Notes: generated by a model not told the origin, from the sequence alone. DNA of 64,000 bases from Alphaproteobacteria bacterium (GCA_017629245.1 JAGBXO010000011.1:124001-188000); one strand, 5' to 3'. Positions 34,806 to 44,972 are shown, counted from the first letter of the stretch. Numbers and translations are program-made.

Positions 34806-36690
34806 CACAAATGCCAAAAAACGTGATGCTGCATCATGGGCAATTATGATTTTTGCTGCGCTGTTTATCGCAATGATGGGGCGCGTATTTATGTATGGTG
34901 GCACAACACCTGTTATGCCAGGTGCGCAAAACGTGAACATTTCACGGCCGGTCGAATTATCTTTTTCTGATGTATTGCGTCGTGCAGACGAAATAAAAAC
35001 GATGACCATAAATGGAAACGATGCGACTGGAACATTGGCGGATGGCACCAAGTATAACGCGACAATTACGTATGACCCAGAAATGTTAGCTAAACTGGCG
35101 GATGCAGGCACCGCTATTACAATTGATACTTCGCGTGGTTGGTTTGATACAATTGCAACCTTTGCACCATTGGCGCTGACATTATTGTTCATATTCTGGA
35201 TTTTGCGTGGCTTTCGTCGCGGTGGCGCAGCCGGCGGAATCAGTCGCAGTCTGATTGGACAAAACCCCACAAAAATCGCAACAGGAAAACCAAAGACAAC
35301 ATTCAAAGATGTTGCAGGCATTGACTCTGAAAAACAAGAACTGGCCGAAATTGTGGATTTCTTGAAAAACAAAGATAAATATAAATCACTGGGGGCACGT
35401 GTGCCACGCGGTGTGTTATTATCAGGTCAACCGGGCACAGGTAAAACATTGTTGGCACGCGCAATCGCAGGAGAAGCGGATGTCCCATTCTTTGCGGCAT
35501 CGGGGTCTGACTTTTCGGGTATTATTGTTGGATTAGGTGTTGCGAAAATCAAAGAAATCTTTGAAATGGCAAAACGCAATGCGCCATGTATATTGTTCAT
35601 TGATGAAATTGATGCAATTGGGCAAAAACGTTCAACACATTCATATAATGACCAAGATCGTGAACAGACCCTGAATCAGTTGTTGATTGAAATGGACGGT
35701 TTTGCAAATGACACAGGCATTATCGTTATTGGTGCAACTAATCGTGCAGACATGCTGGATGCGGCATTGTTGCGACCGGGACGCTTTGACCGCCAGGTTT
35801 ATATTGAATTGCCCGATATGGCAGGCCGTCACGAAATCTTGGATTTATATGCGAAAAAAGTTAAAATTGGCGACAATGTAAATCTGATGGATTTGGCGCG
35901 TGGAACAACTGGATTTTCAGGCGCAGATTTAGAAAACCTGCTGAACGAGGCCGCATTACACGCAGTACGCAATGGGCGTGACAAAATATCGCCAGAAGAT
36001 ATAGAAGAAGCGCGTGATAAGATTATTATGGGACCACGCAAGATTCGTAAAATGCGCCCAGAAGATATAAAGTTGACTGCGTACCACGAAGCAGGACATG
36101 CGTTTGTCAGCCTGATGTACGATGGTGTTGCAGACCCAATTCACAAGGCGACAATTATTCCACGCGGACGCGCGCTGGGGATGGTACAGCACCTGCCGAT
36201 TGATGACAAGGTTTCAATGACCCTGGCCGAGGTGCGCGCCAATCTGTCAATTGCATTGGCCGGCAGATGTGCAGAAGAAATATTCTTTGGCGCAGATAAA
36301 ATCACAACCGGAGCAGAAAGTGATATCGCATCAGCAACACGATTAGCACGTTATTCAATTACAACCGCCGGGTTGTCCAAAAAAGTTGGGTTGCCTGCGA
36401 TTAATCAGGTTGGCACATTTGGTGTGCGTGGTGCGTTGGAAAATGCGTCTGAAAAGACAGCAGAAATTGTTGATGCAGAAATACGTGCATGGTTGGATGC
36501 GGCACATGCAGATGCGACCAAGCATTTGGTCAAAAATAAAGCCAAGGTTGAAAAATTGGCAAACGCTTTGTTGGAACATGAAACACTGACTGGCGAAGAA
36601 ATTCGTGAAATTGTGTTTGGTAAAACAAAAAAGACGGCAGTCAAAAAGACAACAAAGAAGCACACAAATGCATCAAAAACTGACGAATAA
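34762..36690 (+). CDS. ftsH: ATP-dependent zinc metalloprotease FtsH
   Basis: FtsH is the membrane-anchored AAA+ protease that removes misfolded membrane proteins and regulates lipid A synthesis. Two membrane helices lie near residues 25-44 and 134-152. The Walker A GQPGTGKT is near 221, Walker B ILFIDEIDAIG near 278, SRH LRPGRFDRQV near 334, and the zinc site HEAGH near 442. The 642-aa length is standard. The lysine-rich C-terminus is unusual. ATG at 34762 overlaps tilS; AGGA lies just upstream. Its end overlaps the MBL-fold gene by 23 bases. Confidence 0.95.
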   Translation: MKKLKDFKNSHKNNNTNAKKRDAASWAIMIFAALFIAMMGRVFMYGGTTPVMPGAQNVNISRPVELSFSDVLRRADEIKTMTINGNDATGTLADGTKYNATITYDPEMLAKLADAGTAITIDTSRGWFDTIATFAPLALTLLFIFWILRGFRRGGAAGGISRSLIGQNPTKIATGKPKTTFKDVAGIDSEKQELAEIVDFLKNKDKYKSLGARVPRGVLLSGQPGTGKTLLARAIAGEADVPFFAASGSDFSGIIVGLGVAKIKEIFEMAKRNAPCILFIDEIDAIGQKRSTHSYNDQDREQTLNQLLIEMDGFANDTGIIVIGATNRADMLDAALLRPGRFDRQVYIELPDMAGRHEILDLYAKKVKIGDNVNLMDLARGTTGFSGADLENLLNEAALHAVRNGRDKISPEDIEEARDKIIMGPRKIRKMRPEDIKLTAYHEAGHAFVSLMYDGVADPIHKATIIPRGRALGMVQHLPIDDKVSMTLAEVRANLSIALAGRCAEEIFFGADKITTGAESDIASATRLARYSITTAGLSKKVGLPAINQVGTFGVRGALENASEKTAEIVDAEIRAWLDAAHADATKHLVKNKAKVEKLANALLEHETLTGEEIREIVFGKTKKTAVKKTTKKHTNASKTDE

Positions 36691-37318
36691 AAAATTTGAA
36701 TTGATACAAATGCCCCCACAGAATACACAATCTGTGATTGTGTCTGTTGGGGATGCGTGTGTTATCTTTGACCCATGGGGGCATGCGGATGACTGGGTGC
36801 GTGCGTTGGAAGCCCGGCGATTAAAGTTGCGTGCAATTTATGTGACGCATGGGCATCCCGATCATATTGCATGCGCGCCAATGTTGACCCAGAAGTATGG
36901 TGTGCCATGGTATCTGCATACGGGGGATTTTCGCCTGGTTGGATGGGGTAATGATTTATTGGAACACTTTGGATTGCCCAAAATTGATATTAACAACGCA
37001 CGCCCAACACCGCTGGAAATACAAAGTACAGAAATTTTACCCGGGATTAAGATGAATATAATTGAAACACCGGGTCATACCCCGGGTGGTGTGGCGTATC
37101 ATTTCCCAGCCGAAAAAGTAATTATTATCGGAGATACATTATTTCAGGAATCTGTTGGCCGATACGATTTGCCGGGTGGCGATGCAAAAATGCTGATGCA
37201 ATCAATTGCAAATATATATAATTTAAATTTGTCTGACGACACAGAAATAATTCATGGACATGGTATGGCAACAACAACACAATGGCTGCGCAAACACAAT
37301 CCATATTTCCGTAATTAA
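36668..37318 (+). CDS. metallo-beta-lactamase-fold hydrolase (glyoxalase II-like)
   Basis: A 216-aa MBL-fold hydrolase of the glyoxalase II/YcbL type. The metal site is THGHPDH near residue 59-65, with GHTPGG near 136, GDTLF near 155 and HGHG near 199. It probably splits a thioester, but the substrate is not visible. ATG at 36668 overlaps the end of ftsH; a second ATG at 36710 is also possible. A terminator follows, ending the tilS-ftsH-MBL unit. Confidence 0.85.
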   Translation: MHQKLTNKKFELIQMPPQNTQSVIVSVGDACVIFDPWGHADDWVRALEARRLKLRAIYVTHGHPDHIACAPMLTQKYGVPWYLHTGDFRLVGWGNDLLEHFGLPKIDINNARPTPLEIQSTEILPGIKMNIIETPGHTPGGVAYHFPAEKVIIIGDTLFQESVGRYDLPGGDAKMLMQSIANIYNLNLSDDTEIIHGHGMATTTQWLRKHNPYFRN

Positions 37319-37347
37319 AAAATCCCCCATGTGTGGGGAATTTTTGT
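37316..37347 (+). terminator. terminator of the tilS-ftsH unit
   Basis: Stem TCCCCCA/TGTGGGGA followed by ATTTTTG. Confidence 0.85.
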
Positions 37348-37386
37348 GTTGTTATTTTTTTTGAAATGTTCTAAATTTTCATTGTC

Positions 37387-39618
37387 ATGAGTAAAGAAAT
37401 TATCGAAAATATTGATTCACAACAGTTGTCTGACGCGTTGTCAGAACGCTATTTGTCATATGCGGTCAGCACGATCGTATCGCGCGCCCTGCCCGATGTT
37501 CGCGACGGATTAAAGCCGGTACACAGACGCATTTTATATTCTATGTTGCGCCAGAAATTGGCACCAAACGCCGCATTTCGTAAATGCGCGACGGTGGTTG
37601 GCGATGTGTTGGGGCACTATCATCCACATGGGGACAGTTCGGTATATGATGCAATGGTGCGTCTGGCCCAGGACTTCTCAGTGCGATATCCACTAATCGA
37701 CGGCCAGGGAAACTTTGGTAATATTGACGGCGATCCACAGGCGGCATATCGTTATACGGAATCTAAAATGACCGAAGCGGCCATGCTGATTATGGAAGGC
37801 TTGGACGAAGACAGCGTTGATATGATGCCAAACTTTGACGGCACAACAATGGAACCGGTTGTTATGCCAGGGGCATTTCCGAACCTGTTGGCAAATGGAG
37901 GAATGGGAATCGCGGTTGGTATGGCAACCAATATTCCAACACACAATGTAGCCGAGGTTTGTGATGCACTGAATCTGATTATCGACAAACCTGATGCAAC
38001 AACCGCACAAATTATGAAAAAGATGGTTGGCCCAGACTTTCCAACCGGCGGTGTATTAATTGACAGTTTTGATACAATTGTAAAAAACTATGAAACAGGA
38101 CGCGGGGCGTTTCGTATTCGTGCGCGCTGGGAAATAGAAGAATTAGAACGTGGCGCGTGGCAAGTGGTAATTTCTGAAATTCCATATGGGATTGTTAAAT
38201 CGAAACTGGTTGAACAGGTTGCAACACTGATTGATGGTAAAAAATTACCGTTGGTTGACGATATTATTGATGAATCAACCACAGATGTACGAATTGTTAT
38301 CACGCCAAAATCACGCAATATCCCGGCAGATAAAATGATGGCACACCTGTTCGCAATGACAGATTTAGAATATAAATTTAATATGAATTTTAATGTCATT
38401 GATTCCAAGGGGGCGCCGCGTGTTATGCCCATTGGTGATGTATTGCGCGAATTTGTTGCGCACCAGAAATCAGTTCTGTGCCGACGCACGCAATGGCGTT
38501 TGAACAATATTGCCCGCAGGTTGGAAATACTGGGCGGTTTACTGGTTGTGTATCTGAATTTGGACCGTGTTATTGAAATTATCCGCAACGAAGATGATGC
38601 CAAGGCAGTGCTGATTGCGGAATTTAACCTGACTGAAATTCAGGTCGAGGCGATTTTAAACACCCGTCTGCGTTCACTGCGTAAATTAGAAGAAATGGAA
38701 ATTAAACGCGAAGATGCCGCACTGCGCGCAGAACAGGAACAATTGCAGGCGTTGCTGGCCAGTGAGGATGCCCAGAACAACCAATTAAAAGCATGGTTTA
38801 ACGATATAAAAAAGACATATGATAAAAAGACTAAACTGGGGCGGCGGCGCACAACATGGGCAGAACAGACTGAAGAAATTGTTGTTAATGCTGACGAATT
38901 TATTGAAAAAGAACCGCTGACAATCATACTGTCCAAAATGGGTTGGATTCGTGCGGCCAAGGGGCACCTGGACCTGGGGGCATTGGATTTGAAATTCAAA
39001 GAAGGTGACGAATTACAAATGGCGTTCCATGCACAGTCAACTGATAAAATCAATTTATTCGCGCAAATGGGTAAAATGTTCACGTTGGCCGCGAACGAAT
39101 TGCCGTCTGCGCGCGGCTTTGGCGAATCTGTGCGAATGATGGCAGATATTGGCGCGGATGAAGAAATTGTTCATGCATTTGTATTGGATGTAAATGCAAA
39201 GTATTTGTTGGTATCCAGACATGGAAATGGATTTATTATTTCTGGGGATGCCTGTGTTGCCCAGACCAAGAACGGCAAACAGGTTATGAATGTTGATGAA
39301 AAAAATCCAGCACACATGTGCGTGATTGCATCAGGTGACACGATTGCAATGTCGGGTTCAAACGACAAACTGTTAATATTCCCTGCGGTTGAGGTTCCAC
39401 AAATGTCGCGCGGCAAGGGTGTGATTTTACAAAAATACAATGCAGAACGCACATATGTTCTGGATGTTATGTTCTTTGATGCAACAAATGGATTTGGATG
39501 GACAACAGGACGCGGCACAACAAAACCTGATAACTGGGAATTATGGCGTGGCAAACGCGCATCCCAGGGACGCACTGTTCCAGTTGGATTCCCGCGCAGT
39601 GGAAAATTTGGAAAATAA
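37387..39618 (+). CDS. parC: DNA topoisomerase IV subunit A
   Basis: ParC cuts and rejoins DNA to separate daughter chromosomes together with Par[16 protein letters not shown] near residues 32-46, the quinolone-region [17 protein letters not shown] near 79 and the catalytic Tyr in RYTESKM near residue 121 are in place. Topoisomerase IV rather than gyrase is inferred from the 743-aa size and the lack of a GyrA-box in the C-terminal domain. The position matching the classical resistance Ser/Thr is Ser (GDSSVY), the sensitive-type residue. Single gene with a terminator. Confidence 0.92.
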   Translation: MSKEIIENIDSQQLSDALSERYLSYAVSTIVSRALPDVRDGLKPVHRRILYSMLRQKLAPNAAFRKCATVVGDVLGHYHPHGDSSVYDAMVRLAQDFSVRYPLIDGQGNFGNIDGDPQAAYRYTESKMTEAAMLIMEGLDEDSVDMMPNFDGTTMEPVVMPGAFPNLLANGGMGIAVGMATNIPTHNVAEVCDALNLIIDKPDATTAQIMKKMVGPDFPTGGVLIDSFDTIVKNYETGRGAFRIRARWEIEELERGAWQVVISEIPYGIVKSKLVEQVATLIDGKKLPLVDDIIDESTTDVRIVITPKSRNIPADKMMAHLFAMTDLEYKFNMNFNVIDSKGAPRVMPIGDVLREFVAHQKSVLCRRTQWRLNNIARRLEILGGLLVVYLNLDRVIEIIRNEDDAKAVLIAEFNLTEIQVEAILNTRLRSLRKLEEMEIKREDAALRAEQEQLQALLASEDAQNNQLKAWFNDIKKTYDKKTKLGRRRTTWAEQTEEIVVNADEFIEKEPLTIILSKMGWIRAAKGHLDLGALDLKFKEGDELQMAFHAQSTDKINLFAQMGKMFTLAANELPSARGFGESVRMMADIGADEEIVHAFVLDVNAKYLLVSRHGNGFIISGDACVAQTKNGKQVMNVDEKNPAHMCVIASGDTIAMSGSNDKLLIFPAVEVPQMSRGKGVILQKYNAERTYVLDVMFFDATNGFGWTTGRGTTKPDNWELWRGKRASQGRTVPVGFPRSGKFGK

Positions 39619-39619
39619 G

Positions 39620-39650
39620 AAAAAATCCCCAATACGGGGATTTTTTTTCA
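39620..39650 (+). terminator. parC terminator
   Basis: Stem ATCCCC/GGGGAT around AATAC, with A5 before and T8 after. Confidence 0.88.
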
Positions 39651-39657
39651 AATAGAC

Positions 39658-39688
39658 TTGACTTTTTATAAAAATTAGTATATATAAT
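39658..39688 (+). promoter_or_regulatory. putative promoter of the secreted papain-like gene
   Basis: TTGACT with TATATAAT beginning 17 bases later; the transcript would have a leader of about 195 bases. Confidence 0.55.
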
Positions 39689-39689
39689 T

Positions 39690-39885
39690 TGCGTAAACTT
39701 TGGTTCCCTGGTTTTCGGGGCGGGCTGCCGGGATATGATGGCAAGTCGGGGCAGATTGATTTTAAACCTGTCTGAATGTACGCAATGAAATTTTCTATCT
39801 TTGCGAACCAATCAAAAAAAATATTAGAAACAATGTAATATGTACGCGTTTTACGCGTGGGTATTTATTTGATTGCAAAGGAGTA
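39690..39885 (+). ncRNA. candidate structured leader
   Basis: A long leader before the secreted gene. GCGTA near 39690 and TACGC near 39780 could close a GC-rich folded domain with several internal hairpins. A second element pairs CAATCAAA (near 39808) with TTTGATTG (near 39867) around a perfect ACGCGT-TTT-ACGCGT hairpin, next to the ribosome site. It matches no riboswitch I know. Confidence 0.35.
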
Positions 39886-39889
39886 TAAG

Positions 39890-40996
39890 ATGAAATTATT
39901 AAAGCAGTTAATACCATATGCGATATTCAGTGGCACTTTGATTGGCGCAACTGCATCAGATACAACACCAGAAAAAAATATAGAATTTACGCACAAACAT
40001 ATAAATTTGCCATCAGGCAATATTGACTTTATAAAATATGTACCAGAACAGGAATATGTGATAAACTCAAAATATCTGGATAATAAGGCAGATAGCCTGT
40101 GTAACGTGTATATAAATAACGCACTGGAATCACAACAAAAATTAAAACCACTGATAGGCACAAGAAAATACCGCCGGGCGGTACGTGAAGAATTACCGGG
40201 GGCGCCAGTTGGGCTCCACTGTCTGTACGGACAATTTACACACCTGGCACGCGCACTGGATGAAATGGGCGACACATTGACTGTTATTCCAGAAGATGCG
40301 CGAATGGCATGCATTGTATTCAAAAATCAAATGCGTGAAAAATATTCTGGAATACAAAACTGTATTTATGAAGGTGTTATGCACAAATCAGATTCCGCAT
40401 ATAATGTGGCACTGAGTCGATATCTGGAACGCAACAATGTGACAGATGCAACACCAAATTCTGTAAAAAATGCACATATTATAAAGTTTGCACAGAATAA
40501 TTTTAGCGCAGATGCAATTGCACCTGGTGCGATTTTAATTGTTCCACGATATCGTGGCAGCCGCAACAGATTTCATGCGATAATGCTCTTGGGGCGGGGA
40601 CGCGTTGAAAATAACGAATTTATCCCAGATCCAAAGGGTCAACACATCTATGTCGGACATAATCGCGAAAATATGGGTGATTTATTTCGCACATATGATA
40701 CATCTTATGTCTTTGCAGCGGACACAAAAAATATTGTACGCGATGGATATAAAAAGGAATTAGAAAAAATAGAATCAATGTCAAATAATCAACTGATTGA
40801 ATATTTGTCTGATATAGAAAAAATAGCAAAGGTTGGCCTGTCACGTGATATATTATTACATATGGCACGCAATAAATATTTTAACAAACCTTTATCTTTT
40901 ACACCAATGCCATTGTACAAATGGATGGCAATAAAGGGATTGAATATCAGTCTTGATGAATTAATATTATCATTACCAAAACAAAAATTAAGATAA
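39890..40996 (+). CDS. secreted protein, possibly papain-fold (NlpC/P60-like)
   Basis: A 368-aa exported protein with a signal peptide to about residue 22. Cys71, at the start of a helix (LCNVYINNAL), and a His in NRFHAIMLLGRG near residue 229 are arranged as in papain-like amidases (NlpC/P60, CHAP), so a cell-wall hydrolase is possible. That is inference from pattern. The last 100 residues are helical. AAAGGAG precedes ATG at 39890. A long structured leader precedes the gene, and a shared terminator separates it from zapA. Confidence 0.72.
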   Translation: MKLLKQLIPYAIFSGTLIGATASDTTPEKNIEFTHKHINLPSGNIDFIKYVPEQEYVINSKYLDNKADSLCNVYINNALESQQKLKPLIGTRKYRRAVREELPGAPVGLHCLYGQFTHLARALDEMGDTLTVIPEDARMACIVFKNQMREKYSGIQNCIYEGVMHKSDSAYNVALSRYLERNNVTDATPNSVKNAHIIKFAQNNFSADAIAPGAILIVPRYRGSRNRFHAIMLLGRGRVENNEFIPDPKGQHIYVGHNRENMGDLFRTYDTSYVFAADTKNIVRDGYKKELEKIESMSNNQLIEYLSDIEKIAKVGLSRDILLHMARNKYFNKPLSFTPMPLYKWMAIKGLNISLDELILSLPKQKLR

Positions 40997-41022
40997 AAAC
41001 CGCCAAACGGCGGTTTCATTAT
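40996..41022. terminator. bidirectional terminator before zapA
   Basis: Stem ACCGCC/GGCGGT around AAAC, with A5 on the left and TTTC on the right. Confidence 0.75.
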
Positions 41023-41297
41023 TGGGATATTTTATGCTTAATCTCGCGTATACGGGCCAGGATTTCGCGCAGATCTCCTTCGGTTGCAACGGGGGTTGGC
41101 TGACTGCGCAATTCATCTGCTAGCACAATACACAATGTTGCCAATAAAGCATTTTCAGGCAAAGGGCCGATTTTATCCAAAATCTGGCGCGCACGCGAAT
41201 CAACCATTTTTCCTAGTTCAATCAGGCGCGATTCTTGTCCATCTTCGCACCCCATAGGATAATTCTTGTTTACAATAGGGATGGAAACAACGCTCAT
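41019..41297 (-). CDS. zapA: cell division protein ZapA
   Basis: A 92-aa ZapA, which bundles FtsZ filaments at midcell. The start VSIPIVNKNYPMGCEDGQESRL-like region followed by LGKMVDSRARQI and an ALLATLCIVLADEL helix fits the family. A C-terminal coiled coil follows. It overlaps the upstream coiled-coil gene by 4 bases (ATGA), a typical alphaproteobacterial pair. Confidence 0.85.
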   Translation of the reverse strand: MSVVSIPIVNKNYPMGCEDGQESRLIELGKMVDSRARQILDKIGPLPENALLATLCIVLADELRSQPTPVATEGDLREILARIREIKHKISQ

Positions 41298-41506
41298 TTC
41301 TTTAACTTCTTTAGTATAGATATAGACTTATCAATCATTTCTGTCGCGCGGGTATTCTTATCACGCAGGGCACGAACCTGTTCAGTCAGGATTGCCACCT
41401 CTAAATCTGTCTGTTTGCCCGCGTGTATGGCCGTTCCGCGCAGGCGGGCGGCGGCCTCTTCCAAATGGGTTAATTCCTGGAATATTTGCTGTTTTATATC
41501 TGCCAT
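41294..41506 (-). CDS. small coiled-coil protein, partner of ZapA
   Basis: A 70-aa protein, almost entirely one coiled coil (heptads from about residue 8 to 68). In Alphaproteobacteria a gene of this kind (DUF4164-like) precedes zapA and is thought to work with it at the division site. Coupled to zapA by a 4-base overlap. Exact family is uncertain. Confidence 0.75.
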   Translation of the reverse strand: MADIKQQIFQELTHLEEAAARLRGTAIHAGKQTDLEVAILTEQVRALRDKNTRATEMIDKSISILKKLKK

Positions 41507-41589
41507 ATTTCCAGTTTAAGATATTTTTTGCATGCGTTCAACCCTAAAATGTGATATAGTGTGCGCATGTACTGTGGGGGTTGATTTAT

Positions 41590-42612
41590 ATGAAAACTAA
41601 AATAATCTATATTTCTGGGAACGAAGTCTTTGAAATGTCTGAAATTCGTGCAGCTTTTGAAGAAGTGCGCATGGCATTAGGATTAGATAATGATACGATT
41701 CTGTTTGGGGTACCAGTTGATGCTGATAATGCGTTGACCAATGGGCAAACCATTGAACAACAGGTTGCAACCGTTGCAGAACCTGTTGTCGCAAACGAAA
41801 AATTAGATATAGCAGACGAAATTATAGCAGAAGCTGTTATTGTTGAAGATATCACAAAATCAGAAACAGATGTGACAGATGAGACATTGACTGTCGTGTC
41901 ATCGCAATTCGATGAAATATCAGACGAGACAACCGAAACACCAACCCTGCAAACCGAATCCCCACAAGATTCAGAAAAAGTAATTCCTATTTTATCTGTA
42001 TTGGCTGTGACACAAAATACAGAACCAGAACACAAAGACGAACAAGAAGTGCCGATTTCTAACGAAGTTGAAGAAACCGTGATAGATACTGCAGTTATTG
42101 CACCTGCTGTTGAAAGCGACGCAGAAATTATAACAGATATTAGTGTTGATGATGAGTTGGTTGCACCTGATATGTCGGATGAAGACAATGCAGAAAAAGT
42201 GACCATCAGCGATATGATTAATGACGAAGTGCCAGTTGCGCATATGGAAAAAACGCTGGAACAATTATTGGAAAGCATGACCCCTTTGCGTGAAGATGTA
42301 GAACATGAAGATAATTTAGACCTAAACGAAGAATTTATCGATTCGTTTGATTTAGATGATAATAATACTGATGCGACATTGGCACAGTTAGCATCTGAAT
42401 TTGCAGAAAATGAAGACAGGATTGTTGCAACAAAAAAATCTGAACCACAGGGCAAAATTGGTAAATTGAAGAATATTCTGCCTTTTAAAAAAGCTAAACG
42501 TGATGACAATGGCCTGATGGGAGACCTGTTTGGATGGGCAGGGATAGCCGCAAATGACGAAGACTTCACAATACCAGGATTCTTTGCGGGGGCAAAAAAA
42601 CAAGGCGCATAA
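41590..42612 (+). CDS. acidic hypothetical protein, 340 aa
   Basis: A very acidic protein rich in Glu, Asp, Thr and Val. Residues 1-45 form a small ordered start (KTKIIYISGNEVF...EVRMALGL). Residues about 50-230 are low-complexity and probably disordered. Two short helices near 215-270 follow, and the basic-hydrophobic end (KLKNILPFKKAK, then GDLFGWAGIA) could bind membrane or a partner. ATG at 41590 follows GGGGG by 9 bases; an upstream TTG in frame was rejected. First of a three-gene operon with an envelope muramidase-like protein. Not recognised. Confidence 0.7.
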   Translation: MKTKIIYISGNEVFEMSEIRAAFEEVRMALGLDNDTILFGVPVDADNALTNGQTIEQQVATVAEPVVANEKLDIADEIIAEAVIVEDITKSETDVTDETLTVVSSQFDEISDETTETPTLQTESPQDSEKVIPILSVLAVTQNTEPEHKDEQEVPISNEVEETVIDTAVIAPAVESDAEIITDISVDDELVAPDMSDEDNAEKVTISDMINDEVPVAHMEKTLEQLLESMTPLREDVEHEDNLDLNEEFIDSFDLDDNNTDATLAQLASEFAENEDRIVATKKSEPQGKIGKLKNILPFKKAKRDDNGLMGDLFGWAGIAANDEDFTIPGFFAGAKKQGA

Positions 42613-42614
42613 TA

Positions 42615-43652
42615 ATGGAAGAAACAAACCAGTTTCTGTCACAGACCTTTAGATTACTGAAAAATTCCGGATTCCACAATCTGCGTGCGGATTCGGAATT
42701 TATCTATATGGAAGATCCATCGTGTATTTTGCGCAGTTTTGAAACTTTTCTGGAATATGCATGGGTTATAATTACAATACTGGCAGGGATATTGCTGTTT
42801 GGTTGGGCAATATCTATGATACGGGGCGCAAAATATGACAACATATTCATTAATATGCGTAACCTGATTTTGATATTTGGGGGGTTATCTTTAACAAAAC
42901 CTGTTATCAACTTGGTCTATGGGGACGATTTGTTCGCACGTGGATGCGGCACAATTTCTATATCAATTGATGAAATAAAAAAACTGTTAGATGCGCGCAA
43001 TTCTAAACTGAAAAAATACGATCAAAATCAGTTGTATGAAGACCTGATTATTCAAGATTCGGGAGTTGTTATAGAAACAGGCGGCACAACAACTGAAACA
43101 ACATCTGAATCGCTGGACGAAATACTTGAACAAACTGAGACAATTGCGCCAGAAGAACAACAAAAAAGCGCACCCACCGACTACAAGTCGGTAATAAATA
43201 TTTCTGGCACCCCACAATCTGCCACAGAAACAGGAAACGATGTTATTTATACTATGCCAGATGGAACAAAGATAAAACGCAGTGGTGGCACACGTTCATG
43301 GCGAAATTCAAACCCGGGGAATATCAGGTATTCTAAATTTGCACAAAATGTCGGGGCAATTGGTCAGGCTGGCGGTTTTGCGGTTTTTCCAAACGAACAG
43401 GTTGGCATGTATGCAATCGAAGCATTATTGCGCACAGACAGTTACAACAAACTGACACTAGCAGGTGCAATCAGCAGATATGCCCCACCCGTTGAAAACA
43501 ATACGGCCGCATACCACAGAAATATAGAAAAACTGACGGGCCTGTCTATAAATAAAAAAATGTCAGATTTAACGCCATCTGAACTGACCAAAGTCGCCCA
43601 GGCAATTCGGCAAATAGAAAACTGGAAAGCTGGTACAACACAAAGGATTTAA
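42615..43652 (+). CDS. membrane protein with C-terminal muramidase-like domain
   Basis: A 345-aa protein with two membrane helices near residues 48-68 and 76-95, a disordered Thr/Glu linker near 145-205, and a C-terminal domain from about 215. That domain (SWRNSNPGNIRY, GFAVFPNEQVGMYAIEALL, ISRYAPPVENNTAAY) matches a domain I recall from phage structural and conjugation proteins, often called P5-like and linked to peptidoglycan cutting. The N-terminal helix pair is loosely like VirB2/TrbC. The layout suggests a wall-opening component of an envelope machine. Start is 2 bases after the acidic gene. Confidence 0.75.
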   Translation: MEETNQFLSQTFRLLKNSGFHNLRADSEFIYMEDPSCILRSFETFLEYAWVIITILAGILLFGWAISMIRGAKYDNIFINMRNLILIFGGLSLTKPVINLVYGDDLFARGCGTISISIDEIKKLLDARNSKLKKYDQNQLYEDLIIQDSGVVIETGGTTTETTSESLDEILEQTETIAPEEQQKSAPTDYKSVINISGTPQSATETGNDVIYTMPDGTKIKRSGGTRSWRNSNPGNIRYSKFAQNVGAIGQAGGFAVFPNEQVGMYAIEALLRTDSYNKLTLAGAISRYAPPVENNTAAYHRNIEKLTGLSINKKMSDLTPSELTKVAQAIRQIENWKAGTTQRI

Positions 43653-43655
43653 ATT

Positions 43656-44279
43656 ATGCATTCGCAATGCGGTGGAATAAAACTGAATATGTTGCTGATT
43701 GTATTAATGGGTGCGTTAATGGCCACAGGGTATATGCTGTGGAATCAAAAGTCGGAAAGCATGGGCACAAATTTTAGTGCAGGATCGCCACAGATTCAAC
43801 GCCCCCCCCAACAGGAAAACGTCAATACGCCATTCACAGATGGACTGATACAGGCAATATCAATAAAAAAACATGAACCTGATGAAACAGGAGCAGGTGT
43901 TACAAGTACTGAAATTTTTGCAGTGGACATCAATAATGATGGCTCATTAGACCGTATTACAAAAACGCATCACGAAAGTGGAACTGCACATTTTTGGGAT
44001 GAATACAAAATAGAATTAAACCAAAAAGGAAAATATAGGAACATTACCCCCAACGGATTTCGCACAACAGTTGGCGCAGAATGCGCATTGCAAAAATTAC
44101 AATTTGTATTTAAACCAAAATTCTATGTTGTAAAAATTTCACGTTCATGGCGCGACTCTTGGGATACCCCCAGCATGGCAACACGCACAATATATACAAT
44201 CCAAAACAATAAATTAATCGCAGGTCAGCCAGAACAATTGGAATCAGTTTGCGATGTGACGGAATTATTTAAAAAATGA
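43656..44279 (+). CDS. membrane-anchored hypothetical protein
   Basis: A 207-aa protein with an N-terminal membrane helix (about residues 11-29) that is a signal anchor, a proline-rich linker, then a small periplasmic domain containing VDINNDGSLDRI near residue 89-100, a calcium-loop (dockerin/FG-GAP-like) pattern. Two cysteines, near residue 142 and 201, may pair. Third gene of the operon, 3 bases after the muramidase-like gene. Its end overlaps radC, which reads the other way, by 15 bases. Not recognised. Confidence 0.68.
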   Translation: MHSQCGGIKLNMLLIVLMGALMATGYMLWNQKSESMGTNFSAGSPQIQRPPQQENVNTPFTDGLIQAISIKKHEPDETGAGVTSTEIFAVDINNDGSLDRITKTHHESGTAHFWDEYKIELNQKGKYRNITPNGFRTTVGAECALQKLQFVFKPKFYVVKISRSWRDSWDTPSMATRTIYTIQNNKLIAGQPEQLESVCDVTELFKK

Positions 44280-44966
44280 CGACTTGTTCAGAAAAGGCGT
44301 TGCACGCAAAGAGTGCACAGTACCATTAGATGTGACAACAAAGTGATCAACCAAGGCAATACCAAACATATTTAAACACTTTTCAACATACGATGTAGTT
44401 TCTGCATCATCAGAAGAAAAATTATTTTCCGACACAGGATGATTGTGAACCATTATTACACTGATTGCATTCAGATTTAAAGCCTTGCGTGCGACTTCAC
44501 GTGGATATACATCAACCTGGTTGAACGTGCCGCGATTATGTACTTCGGCAGCGATTAAGCGCGAGTCTCCATCCAAGTACAAAATATGAAATTCTTCGAC
44601 CGTTTTATCAGCAACCAGTTCACGACAATAATCGCGTATAAACTTATCGTCCGATAAATACTTCCCCTTCTTAGCACGCTCTTGGTAAGAATCCAATAAC
44701 AGTTCATGAAATAACTTGATCGCAATTGCCGCATTGCGACCAATACCAGGAACCATAACCAATTCTTCGTATGGTGCGCGAAGAACAAAATATATGCCAC
44801 CAAATTTTTCAATCAATGTACGTGCCAGCGGCCTGACATCGCGACGCGGTATCGCATATGTTAACAGCAATTCTAATTTTTCAGGACTGGTCAGTTTACC
44901 GTCCAGCAATTTTTGCTTTAGCCGTTCGCGATGGCCATTATGAAAAAGTTCATCTGTTTTCGGCAT
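44265..44966 (-). CDS. radC: RadC-family JAB-domain protein
   Basis: A 233-aa RadC-family protein. An N-terminal helix-hairpin-helix region (VPGIGRNAAIAIK near residues 69-81) precedes the JAB1/MPN metalloprotease-like domain with EVHNRGTFNQVDVYPREV and the zinc motif HNHPVSENNFSSDD near 174-187. Despite the name, a DNA-repair role is not established for the family. It lies 6 bases after map and has no clear ribosome site, so it depends on coupling with the upstream genes. Confidence 0.9.
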   Translation of the reverse strand: MPKTDELFHNGHRERLKQKLLDGKLTSPEKLELLLTYAIPRRDVRPLARTLIEKFGGIYFVLRAPYEELVMVPGIGRNAAIAIKLFHELLLDSYQERAKKGKYLSDDKFIRDYCRELVADKTVEEFHILYLDGDSRLIAAEVHNRGTFNQVDVYPREVARKALNLNAISVIMVHNHPVSENNFSSDDAETTSYVEKCLNMFGIALVDHFVVTSNGTVHSLRATPFLNKSSFFK

Positions 44967-44972
44967 AAAAAA

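Noticed and set aside
39690-39785. SRP RNA or other known housekeeping RNA
   Set aside because: The GC-rich fold lacks the conserved SRP loop and no other known consensus was recognised.
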